Source: Sporisorium sorghi (taxonomy: Eukaryota; Basidiomycota; Ustilaginomycetes; Ustilaginales; Ustilaginaceae). From it: 42,836 nt of DNA. Within the stretch, counting starts at the first letter, position 1. The number at the start of each line of letters is the position of its first letter. The stretch spans positions 1 through 42,836 of the forward strand of contig JALCCG010000182.1 of NCBI GenBank assembly GCA_023212695.1, written 5' to 3'. Made by a program: the position numbers and the translations under genes. The notes beneath the pieces were generated by a model. The model made no database searches. It was not told the DNA's origin and was given only the letters and a program-made list of their open reading frames with translations. Shown piece by piece: positions 1 to 8,673 of this stretch.

Positions 1-380
1 AGACGAATGGAACGATTTGGTTCGGGTGCTTCCAGCCCCCGCAACTTTTCTATTATCTCTCTACGACCTTTTTTTCGAGTTTTTTTCCTTTCTTTTCCTT
101 TTTTCCCCCCCCCCCCCCCCCCTTGCCTTGTCCGTCCTGAACGTTATGCAATGGAACCCTTACAAAACACAACCTTGCCTGACACACACGCGCGCGCCAT
201 TCACCTCGGCCAAACACACATCGAGCAGTCGCCGGATTGAGAGAGCAGGAGTGTCCATTAGAATGAGAAGAGAAGATGCAGAATAGTGCGTAGAGTGCGA
301 AAAACAAGTCTTGAAAGGAAGATGCATGCGTTTGATAAATAAGAGAAGAAAAGAAAGTTGCTGGCTGAACCAACCACAAC
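1..380. other. Intergenic, 3' flank of the GCK kinase gene
   Basis: No gene is supported here. The stretch is pyrimidine-rich at its left end (T- and C-runs) and becomes mixed sequence towards the kinase stop codon at 381. It should hold the 3' UTR and polyadenylation region of the minus-strand kinase gene. The short open frames across it have low-complexity or random-looking translations and no recognisable motif. Confidence 0.6.
105..122. repeat. Homopolymer C run (18 nt)
   Basis: An uninterrupted run of 18 C follows a T-rich stretch. It lies downstream of the kinase stop codon on the minus strand, where it reads as G. Its length is likely polymorphic and error-prone in sequencing. Confidence 0.95.
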
Positions 381-2867
381 TCAGTAGCCCATCCACCTCG
401 TCCTCAAGCCCTCGAGCCATCGACCATACAGCAAGTCGGCAATGGGCGACCTCGGTGCCTCCTCGGCCTGCGCAGACGCCTGCAGCTTGGCCATCTGCGG
501 GCCCGTGAGTCGCTGTCTAAACGTCGTCGACAGATTGTCGCGCGCCTGCTCGTTGTCGTTCATGCTCAACAGCAGATCCACAATGGTCGAGTAGGCCAAG
601 CGCGAGTTGAGCATGCTCAGATCCTCAAAGCCCTTGGAGATCATGTTGAGCGCTTCGACCTCGGCGGCGTCCAGATCCTGATCCTTGGCGCGGTCCATGA
701 CGGGCAGGATCACGTCGCGCACCAGGTTCTCGCCCGCTGCGGCATGGGCTCGCGCTGTGCTGCTTGAGCTTGCAAGCGCAGAGCGTGAATGTCGCAACTG
801 CTTTCGCTGTGGCGAAGATGCATCTGCGTCGCCCGCTTTGCCAGACTTGTCCAGACCCGAGGGCGCAGAGTCGCTTCGAGAGCTGCCAATGTACTGCTGG
901 CTGAGGCGCGCCGATGCACCTGCATCGAGTCGACGCACGGGTCGCAGCGTCTCAAGTCCGTTGGCGACGTCGGCCTCCTTGAGCACGGTGCCGTTGATGT
1001 CGTTGCGCTCGTTCCAGCTGCTTCGGCGTGTGCGCGAAGTAGAGGCCGCTGAGTTGTTCCTGCTGTGGCTGGGCGATGCCTTGCCGTCGCGAGCGCATCG
1101 GATGTGCAGAGTGGCCGTAGAGCCATCTTGCGCCGAGGCCATGGTGGCGGCGGCAGTGGCAATGTCGACGCTGCTCTCGGCCAAACCGCTGGCGGAAGGA
1201 GGAGCAAGACACGACGTTGATGAGGCAGCTGCTGCTGCTGCTGCATTTTTGCCCAGGCCGCCAGCAATGTAACGCGCGGGGGCGTCTAAAGGCTGCATAC
1301 CGCGGAACGAGGCGGCAAGTGCGTCGACGTGGATCGAGTCGCCAAGCTTTTCTGAAGGTGTGGTGGGCCCTGATGCGGTCGAGGTGGCGGGCGTGCTGGA
1401 GGAACGGCTGAGCGCATCGCTGCTCGAGTAGGCCTCGGTGGAGAGATCTGAAATGTCGTCGCGGGCCGCGTTAGCGCGCAAGGTGCCGTTGCGTACAGGT
1501 GTGTGCATGGCGCTGTCGACAGCTTCGGCGAGCTGAGCCGCTGGATGGCCACCTCGCACTGTGTCGTAGCCGGCGTGTTGCTCGCCCAAGGCAGGTGGAC
1601 CGCGCCCGGTCTTGGCCCACACATCGATACTGCTGGCGAGGTCGTCATCGGCTTCACCGTACACGGACATGCGCGATCGCATCGTGTCAAACTGCCACTC
1701 GGACATCATGGTGCCGGCGCCAATGGTGGACTGGGCGTCGATGCCACGCAGATGGTCGCGAACGATGGCTCCGCCCCTTGTGGCGCCTCGTGCCTTGTAT
1801 TCCTGGTGCTTCTCGATGAGCTCGGTAAGCAGCACCGTCTTTTTGGCGTACTTGATGAAGCGATGCGAGAGGAGCTCCTTGGTGGTGGGACGATGTTTGG
1901 GGTCCTTGATGAGGCAGAGGTCGACAAAGTCCTTGAAGGCCGAGGAAAAGTGGCCGTCGAGCGTGGGGCTCTTGGCTTTGGGGATGAGGAAGAGAACGCG
2001 CATGGGATGATACTCGGCTAGCGGTGGTTCGCCTTTGGCCATTTCGATGGCGGTGATGCCGAGCGACCAGATGTCGGCCTTATAGTCGTAGCCGGCTTGA
2101 CGGATGACTTCGGGCGCCATCCAGAAAGGCGTGCCGACAAAGGTGTTGCGCCTGGACTTGTTGTTGGAAAGCTGTGCAGCGACACCAAAGTCGGCGAGCT
2201 TGACCTTGCCACTCGCTGAGAGGAGGACGTTGGCGGCCTTGATGTCACGGTGGATCTTGCCCTCGTTGTGAAGATACTCGAGACCGAGAAGGAGCTCGCG
2301 ACAGATGATGGCGATGTGAGCCTCAGAAAAGGGACCAGCTTTGAGCAAGTCGAGACACGATCCGCCTGCCAGATACTCCATGATGATCCAGAGCTTGTAT
2401 CCCTTGACGAAGCTGCCGTAATAGCGAGTGACCCATTCGCTGTCGCATTGAGCGAGATGGGCAATCTCCTGCTGGATCTCGCTGATGTCATCGTCGGAGT
2501 CTTCGAGGTCGACCTGTTTGATGGCTACGATTTGGCGTGACTCCTTGTGCATGGCCTTGTAGACGGTACCGAACGAGCCGGCGCCGATCTTTTCGAGGAG
2601 CTCATACTGTTCAGAAAGTTCTTTGCCGGAGGCGGTGGGCTTGGGTGGCGATCTTGCACGGCTGCTGGGACCTGCCAACGGTGGTGCTGGTGGTGCTACT
2701 GCGGCGGCTACTGAAGATGACGATGAGGATGCAGAGGGTGATGGCGCTGGTGGGAGTGGAGATGCAGAGCTTTTGCGTGTGGGAGTTGGCGGTGCTGGAC
2801 TTGAGTCGCCAAGAGGTTTACGCGACCCGAGCAACGGGGACCTCGAGGGGAGTGGAAGGTTGGGCAT
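381..2867 (-). CDS. don3: Ste20-family germinal-centre kinase, Don3-like
   Basis: A Ser/Thr protein kinase of 828 residues from the ATG at 2867; an in-frame GTG at 2909 is not a credible start. After about 85 proline/serine-rich residues the kinase domain runs from about residue 88 to 338. It has the glycine loop GAGSFG, lysine K117 in VAIK, the catalytic HRD (D208), DFG (D226) and the activation segment ending GTPFWMAPE, which is typical of GCK-group Ste20 kinases. There is no PAK CRIB or PH domain, so this is not a Cla4/Smu1-type kinase. A long Ser/Ala-rich linker leads to a C-terminal helical stretch (from about residue 730) resembling the tail of Mst3/Nak1-like GCKs. In Ustilago maydis the kinase of this type is Don3, needed for septation and cell separation. 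The family call is firm; the Don3 identity is by architecture and lineage. The 5' flank carries a very long C tract on the coding strand. Confidence 0.85.
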   Translation of the reverse strand: MPNLPLPSRSPLLGSRKPLGDSSPAPPTPTRKSSASPLPPAPSPSASSSSSSVAAAVAPPAPPLAGPSSRARSPPKPTASGKELSEQYELLEKIGAGSFGTVYKAMHKESRQIVAIKQVDLEDSDDDISEIQQEIAHLAQCDSEWVTRYYGSFVKGYKLWIIMEYLAGGSCLDLLKAGPFSEAHIAIICRELLLGLEYLHNEGKIHRDIKAANVLLSASGKVKLADFGVAAQLSNNKSRRNTFVGTPFWMAPEVIRQAGYDYKADIWSLGITAIEMAKGEPPLAEYHPMRVLFLIPKAKSPTLDGHFSSAFKDFVDLCLIKDPKHRPTTKELLSHRFIKYAKKTVLLTELIEKHQEYKARGATRGGAIVRDHLRGIDAQSTIGAGTMMSEWQFDTMRSRMSVYGEADDDLASSIDVWAKTGRGPPALGEQHAGYDTVRGGHPAAQLAEAVDSAMHTPVRNGTLRANAARDDISDLSTEAYSSSDALSRSSSTPATSTASGPTTPSEKLGDSIHVDALAASFRGMQPLDAPARYIAGGLGKNAAAAAAASSTSCLAPPSASGLAESSVDIATAAATMASAQDGSTATLHIRCARDGKASPSHSRNNSAASTSRTRRSSWNERNDINGTVLKEADVANGLETLRPVRRLDAGASARLSQQYIGSSRSDSAPSGLDKSGKAGDADASSPQRKQLRHSRSALASSSSTARAHAAAGENLVRDVILPVMDRAKDQDLDAAEVEALNMISKGFEDLSMLNSRLAYSTIVDLLLSMNDNEQARDNLSTTFRQRLTGPQMAKLQASAQAEEAPRSPIADLLYGRWLEGLRTRWMGY

Positions 2868-3121
2868 GACTGAAGATGCAGAGGCGACGAGTGGATTGAG
2901 GATCGACACGGGTCTATAGCATATCAGCGTTGAGCGTGGTGAGCTGCAATGGGGGATTTTGTCGTCTGATACGTTGTCGTGAGATGGTCGTAGAAGTCGT
3001 TATAGACAGTGTTGGTGGTGATCAAAGAGAAAGCAAGATGATACAGACGAGCCAATGAAGGTGGTTGAAGTGGGATGGGGAGCCAAGAGTGGAGAGGGAG
3101 TGTCGATACGAAATGAAGTCA

Positions 3122-3155
3122 GGGGGGGGGGGGGGGGGGGGGGGGAGGGGGGGGG

Positions 3156-3215
<60 letters not shown>
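3122..3215. repeat. Near-pure poly-G tract (94 nt)
   Basis: Ninety-two of 94 bases are G; the only interruptions are A at 3146 and A at 3158. On the kinase coding strand it is a poly-C tract beginning about 255 nt upstream of the ATG. It has obvious G-quadruplex potential on the plus strand. The exact length is uncertain because such tracts are difficult to sequence and assemble. Confidence 0.95.
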
Positions 3216-3271
3216 CGAGTGGGACGATGAGGATGATGAAAGGAGGAGAAGCAGGTCGAAAGTGCTGAGCA

Positions 3272-3295
3272 GTGTGTGTGTGTGTGTGTGTGTGT
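3272..3295. repeat. (GT)n microsatellite
   Basis: About twelve GT units lie roughly 60 nt to the right of the poly-G tract, in the presumed upstream region of the kinase gene. Confidence 0.95.
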
Positions 3296-3487
3296 TGATG
3301 TGATTCTGGTCGTGATGACGCTTTTCGCAGTGTCCTTTACCAGCGCCCTTTTTTCCCAAAAATTTCTATTTCCAAATTCAGTTTGAGAGAGAAAGCGGCG
3401 CATCGGAGAATGCAGTTCTCAACGAAAATAAAATAAAAATTCGCTTTTTCGGATTTGAAGAGTGAAGCCCCTGTGTCTTTTCTTTTC

Positions 3488-3502
3488 TTTTTTTTTTTTT
3501 TT
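3488..3502. repeat. Poly-T run (15 nt)
   Basis: A run of 15 T ends a longer pyrimidine stretch within the gene-free interval. It is a simple homopolymer with no associated motif. Confidence 0.9.
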
Positions 3503-5639
3503 CAACGAAATAAAGTCAACACCAGCTGCCCATTGCACACTGGCAGAGGGCGGGGAGAGAAATGTCCATTTTTAAAGTTGGATTTTCAGAAACAGATTCG
3601 CTTCAGCCTCGCAAGGTGAAGAAAAATAGAGCCCACACCCGCCACACGGCCTCGCTGCCAGAGCGACACAGTTGGCCTCACTTCTACAGAGACAGAGCTG
3701 CTCGATTTGGCAGGTGCAAGCCGACTCGAAGCCGTTCCGGCGACAGCTTTTGCCGCCAGAGCGGTAAGGTCTTCAGCCACTATGAACACCGACTTTGAGT
3801 CGAGACACAGAGGATCGATTGTGCCCCTGAGCTGCGATCTCTGTGAATTCTGGCGCCCAAGTTAAGACGCGAGAGAAGGCCAGAGTGGATTTCTATTCAA
3901 TGCAGTCGACCCCTGACTCGAAAACCGAGTTTTCTTACGCCTTCCCCCCGTATCTGAGCGACTCCTCTCGCTTCACTTGTTCTCGTTAAAGGCTACTTCA
4001 GCAGAGATTTTTGACGGCGAGACTGTCTGATCGTTGGGCCTTGAAGCAGCGGCCAAAGAACCAGGCTGTAGTCTCGTGCAAGGTCGGAGGTGATCTCCGT
4101 TAGCCTGACTTTGGCTCGGCCGTAGAGAGAGTTACTTGTCATAAGGACGAGCTCGGTTCCAAGAACTATGTGCAGCACCTCAACATGCGATCCAGCAACA
4201 AGCCAAGGGCCAGCATCACCAGACGTAGCCTCTAAAGTGTCGCATAAACGGATCGGAACGGTGGTGCGCTTCGGGCAACTATATCCGCGAGCACGACCCT
4301 CTACGTAGCAGTATCTATGGCAAGCGTAGCCAAATGTGTTGACAGCTCAAAGTATCAATGAGGACGAGACGCTACACGCCGACAGAAGGCGCTTGGTCCC
4401 GTCGAAGCGCATCAACTCTTCCCGCAACCTTGTTGGAAGCAAGCAGACCCTGCATTCCACCGTGTAGATCTCTGCATGCAGCAACAGAACCATCAGCCGC
4501 ACTGCTGGGATGCCCTTCTCATCTAAGGCTGAGATGCAATGGGGCGGAAGCAGCAGAGGCAGAGGTTGTCCTTGCGGTTAGAAGGACATTTCTGCACGCT
4601 GACAGCGCTTCTGCCAGTGACACACGGCATGTCACCAGCGGAGCGGCAAATGATCGTCCGACTTGGACGACCAAATGCGAGCGACGGCGCATAATCCATT
4701 GCGCACCAGCATGGAAGCACCAGGGACGCATTTTAGAGCTTAGTTAGAGCATGGCTGTTGGAGCTGCAAATGGTGGTGAGCAGGATCGACACTGCGTTCG
4801 ACCAGCTTCTCTCTCCCTCTGTACTATTTTGGCGCGTGTCGTCTGGAAGAAGCTCCCATCAAGGGTCCTTGCCTGTCTTGGCAGCTCATACGGCTTTTGA
4901 AGCGGTCCACACGGCCGTTGGAGATCGCTGCATCCCACACCTCAGGCCGACCGCATCCAGCAAGGACTGCGTTGCCAGTGTCATCCAAAGACCGTGGTGC
5001 GGCAAGCGTGGCAATCCGGTCGGAGAAGAGATGCGCGGAAGAACTTCGATTACATCCGCGTCCCCATTCGCCGTCTCCGTTCGAGAGGAAACCGGTCAGC
5101 CAGTTTTTTGCCGGTTTCCTTCCTCTTGCCTCTCTCTGAAGGCAGCAGCTACCTTTTCGCCGTGCCACGAGGACAGATGATCCCCCATGACATTCATCGC
5201 ACGGGCTGTACCTTGGTAACTTGATCATGTAATCCGTGTCTGAGTCGTGCAAGACGGCCTCTTGCTCTCTCCCAGAGCATCCCTCGCCCTTTTCAGGGTC
5301 CCAGGGTCTCGATGCTTCCCATGGATCAAGCGCCGGATGTCTGTTCAAAACACAAGACCCTGATTAGGCAAAGAAGCATGTCGTCCCCTCACACTTGAGT
5401 GTGATTCCTTTCCTGGACAGGTTGTCACTTTTTCCCATGCCGGCTTTGCCCTCGATCTGGAAGAGCATCCTTGCAACGCGAGCTGAGGGTTCCAGATCCG
5501 TCGTGGATGCGCAAGCTGAGAATCAAAGTCGACACCATGCTGTGTCTATCGACTTGGAGGCGCTTTGCATATTTTTCTCGTGTTTTTCTGTCCTCAATTT
5601 TAGCTCGCAATTTTTCCCCTTTCATTTTTTTCGTCGAGC

Positions 5640-5693
5640 AAAAAAAAAAAAAACAAAAAAACAAAAACAAAAAACAAAAAACAAAAGAAAAAG
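5640..5693. repeat. A-rich tract with regular C interruptions
   Basis: A 54-nt stretch consists almost only of A, broken at intervals by single C and one G. It sits about 215-265 nt upstream of the TFIIIC subunit ATG and is directly preceded by a T-rich stretch. A nucleosome-excluding poly-dA promoter element is plausible, but this is inferred from composition only. Confidence 0.8.
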
Positions 5694-5906
5694 TGAACTG
5701 CATGATTGGACCCTTGATTCGAGTGACTTTGTCGAGAGCATTTCGCCTCGTTCACTTGCATCACTCACTTCATGGCCCGAGCGTCGACCAACTCTTTCCC
5801 TCCAACCACCATCCACATCCCGCCTTTTGACTTTCCATCCGCATTCAGCATGCAAATGTAACCTCAATTGCTTGCAGCATTCAGCCACAGCAAACCTCGA
5901 GTCGAT

Positions 5907-8594
5907 ATGCCGGCCAGAAAGAAGGCCAAGCTGGTTCAAGACCAAGTCGAAGCTACCACCCCGGACCCGGCCGAGGCGTCGACTCCGCCGGTAAATGCGG
6001 ACAGCGACGACGACGACGATGAGGTGCTTTTGCCGCCCTCACCTGACCCAGACAAACCGACGCGGCGGATTTCGCGCGTTGCAGCCAACCGAATTGCGCT
6101 AGCGAGACCGAAACTGATCGATAGTAAGAGCAGAATGCCCCCTATAAAGCCCATAGCATCTCCATCCGAGCCGGGCACGTCAGCACCCGTCACTCCAGCA
6201 AAGACGACCCCTGCAAAGGCTAAGGGAAAGGGCAAAGCCAGGCTTGAGGACGACGACTACGACGAAGAGGAAGAGCTCTTCTACGGCAAGGATCCAGATC
6301 TCGAGATCTTCAGTCAAGAAGGCCCCCTCAGCACGCTCAATCGGCTTCAACTCAAGACACAGAAGCCGAGGTCGCTGCGTCCGCTCTGGCTCCAAGGCGT
6401 CTACCACCCGCCTTTCTTCGGCGTGCCTCCTTCCGACCTCACATCCGACGTTCGGAATGAGGCTGCCGATTTGCAGCCAGCAGATGTTTTGGTGGAGCAG
6501 GCGCTGCCTTGGCCCAGCGATGGATTTGCCAGGACTAGTTTCGACTCGGGTGCCTACCCGCGCATCAAAAAGGATCTCATGACCTTCTGGTACGCTCAGG
6601 TCGGATACATCCCCAACCAAGGCATATACGATTGGGGCTGGTTTCCCGGCAAGCCTTTTGGGTGGGCGCAGAGCATCGAGCGATCCAACTGGGCTCGAGA
6701 GGCGCGAAAGCCTGGAGCTACAAGCCAAGTGATTGCGAAAGGCCAACAACCAGGCTGGCCTTTCATCCAGCCTTGGCTCGACGCGCAGTTTTTGAACCTC
6801 AACATCCTCTCCAGCAAAGACGCCCAGCCATTCTTGCAAGACACGACCACCCCACAGCGAAGTGCACTCCGCCACCCGACCACCGTGATGAAGCTCGCCG
6901 TGCCCGAACTCAACATGCGCAGGGGAGTCAAGAAAAGCGTCGCCAGCGAGACGCCCAAGTCGCTCAAGAAGGCGGCGCGCGGCAAAAGCGGTACCGATGC
7001 AGACATGGGCGCTGACGACGATGACGAGGCTGCAGCGGCCGCAGGGGACGAAGACGAAGACACGATCGCAGCGCTCGACGCCAACCAGGAGCCCATCAGT
7101 CTCGACGATCCCAAGTTTGCCAATATCCCGAACCTCGGCTTTGAAGAGAAAGGACCGGTGTGCGGCGATGTTCTGCACGTATCAGTCGGTCCACCGGATC
7201 AAGAGGTGCCCGTGCAGATCGCCAAGGGCACGTCCAGACGGCTCGACAGCATGGGCGTCGTGCCCGACGAAGGCCACTTGATGAACGTAGGCGGTCACGT
7301 GTATGCGCTCGACTGGGCGCCCATCCCCGTGCACCTCAACACGGGCAAAGAGTACTTTGTCGTCTCCGCAGCAGCCTCCAAAGCGCCACAGACGATGATT
7401 GGGCAGAAACAGCCGGGGCCAACGCCAGCGAGTCTGCAGATCTGGAGCGTCGCTCCTGACTGGTATGCGTTGTCGCCTGCTCCTGCCCGCACCTGGAAGC
7501 GCAAGGGCGAAGCGCGGCTGGAAATGCTGCTATGCCATGAGGCAGGTGCAGCGTTCAAGCTCGCTTGGTGTCCTATCGGGCATGACTTTGACGACAAGCA
7601 AGGCGAGACCCCGCGTCGTCTGGGTCTGTTGGCCGGCTGCTTTGCCGACGGCAGCGTGAGCGTGTTTTCGGTGCCGCATCCAAACTCAATTTCTCGCGGG
7701 AAGGGCAAGAAGAGCGACCAAGGGCCGCTGCACGTCCGTCTCGACCCGATCCTCAAGCTCGAGCATCCGCAGCAAGCCGCAACGAGCCTCGCGTGGGCCG
7801 GCGGCGAGCTGCTCGCCTTCGGCGGCTCGCACGGCTGGATCGGCGTATGGAACATCGGCCAAAGCCTGCGTACTTCCACCGCTCCGCCACGACTGCCGCC
7901 TCCGGAGTACGTCGTCCGCGCGCACCGCTCCGCGATCACCGACATGACGTTCATCCTCCTCCCGCCACTCGACGCCAACGGTATCGCCAGAACCTCGTCC
8001 CCACCAACCACCCTCTTCACCGCGTCCCTCGACGGCTGGCTCGCGTACACCGACCTGCCGCGCGCCACGTGCACACCGATCGAGCGCAACCGCGCCGTGC
8101 ACTACGCCGTCTCCTTCTCCGCCTTTTCCGGCGGTTCGCTGGTGCACGAGAACGCCGATGGGAGCGTGAGCCACTACTCGCTGCGGCCGGAGGAGATGCT
8201 GCGCGACCGCTTGATCTCGCACACGCCTTCGCGTGTTGTGTCGCTGGCGAGCTCGAACTTCCATCCCGTGGTGGCGATGGGCACGGCGCATGGGGAGCTG
8301 AAGCTGGCGAATGTGCTGAGGACGATGCGCAGGAGCCCGCGGAACCATGTGGCGGTGTACCAGCAGGTGCTGGATCGGTCGACGGGGGTTTTGCGGGTGA
8401 GGCACCACCTGGTGCCTGAGAGCGCGACGCTGGCTGAGAATAGGGTGTGGCATCTGGCACAGTGGCATCCGTGTCTGGCGGTGACGGCGGTGAAGTGGGG
8501 TGTGAATCTGGCCAGGGGGAGGTTGGTGTTGAGCGGGACGGCGGCGGGGATGGTCAAGGTGGATTTTGTGAGGCCGCCGTATGAGGAGGATTGA
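5907..8594 (+). CDS. TFIIIC WD-repeat subunit (GTF3C2/Sfc6-like)
   Basis: Protein of 895 residues from the ATG at 5907; the open frame extends 13 codons upstream only through a TTG. The first about 130 residues are charged and disordered, with acidic runs (DDDDDE, DDDYDEEEE). A middle region contains the conserved-looking YPRIKKD and WGWFPGKPFGW segments. The C-terminal half looks like a beta-propeller: VYALDWAP, an LQIWSV blade end, FKLAWCP, GLLAGCFADGSVSVF, and the blades around TSLAWAGGELLAFGG and GWIGVWNI. This arrangement matches the WD-repeat subunit of TFIIIC (human GTF3C2/TFIIIC110, fission yeast Sfc6). That factor binds the A and B boxes of tRNA genes and recruits TFIIIB and RNA polymerase III in the nucleus. 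The gene converges with the WW-protein gene, with 79 nt between stop codons. The family call rests on propeller motifs, so another nuclear WD protein remains possible. Confidence 0.72.
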   Translation: MPARKKAKLVQDQVEATTPDPAEASTPPVNADSDDDDDEVLLPPSPDPDKPTRRISRVAANRIALARPKLIDSKSRMPPIKPIASPSEPGTSAPVTPAKTTPAKAKGKGKARLEDDDYDEEEELFYGKDPDLEIFSQEGPLSTLNRLQLKTQKPRSLRPLWLQGVYHPPFFGVPPSDLTSDVRNEAADLQPADVLVEQALPWPSDGFARTSFDSGAYPRIKKDLMTFWYAQVGYIPNQGIYDWGWFPGKPFGWAQSIERSNWAREARKPGATSQVIAKGQQPGWPFIQPWLDAQFLNLNILSSKDAQPFLQDTTTPQRSALRHPTTVMKLAVPELNMRRGVKKSVASETPKSLKKAARGKSGTDADMGADDDDEAAAAAGDEDEDTIAALDANQEPISLDDPKFANIPNLGFEEKGPVCGDVLHVSVGPPDQEVPVQIAKGTSRRLDSMGVVPDEGHLMNVGGHVYALDWAPIPVHLNTGKEYFVVSAAASKAPQTMIGQKQPGPTPASLQIWSVAPDWYALSPAPARTWKRKGEARLEMLLCHEAGAAFKLAWCPIGHDFDDKQGETPRRLGLLAGCFADGSVSVFSVPHPNSISRGKGKKSDQGPLHVRLDPILKLEHPQQAATSLAWAGGELLAFGGSHGWIGVWNIGQSLRTSTAPPRLPPPEYVVRAHRSAITDMTFILLPPLDANGIARTSSPPTTLFTASLDGWLAYTDLPRATCTPIERNRAVHYAVSFSAFSGGSLVHENADGSVSHYSLRPEEMLRDRLISHTPSRVVSLASSNFHPVVAMGTAHGELKLANVLRTMRRSPRNHVAVYQQVLDRSTGVLRVRHHLVPESATLAENRVWHLAQWHPCLAVTAVKWGVNLARGRLVLSGTAAGMVKVDFVRPPYEED

Positions 8595-8673
8595 AAGCGC
8601 ACGAGGAGGATGGGGGTGTAATGACAGTGATTGTATTTCGCACAGGGTTCAATGCAAGAATGTTCGAGTATTC

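Larger units (their letters stand above)
2868..5906. other. Three-kilobase gene-free divergent interval
   Basis: This interval separates the kinase (minus) from the TFIIIC subunit (plus) and should contain both promoters. Short open frames of up to about 170 codons occur on both strands (for example 4358-4747 plus and 4824-5348 minus). They show no family motif, lack the strong G/C-ending codon bias of the neighbours, and some begin at non-ATG codons. The interval also holds low-complexity tracts: poly-G, GT, poly-T and A-rich. I found no tRNA-like B box, transposase motif or terminal repeats. It is about two to three times longer than most other intergenic spaces in this window, so a non-coding RNA or decayed insertion cannot be excluded. 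Confidence 0.5.

Noticed and set aside
4824..5348. Minus-strand frame of 174 codons in the gene-free interval
   Set aside because: It begins at a TTG, shows no family motif and lacks the codon bias of real genes in this window.
6180..7178. Minus-strand frame of 332 codons opposite the TFIIIC subunit
   Set aside because: It has no domain and overlaps a coding region with propeller motifs and consistent codon bias.
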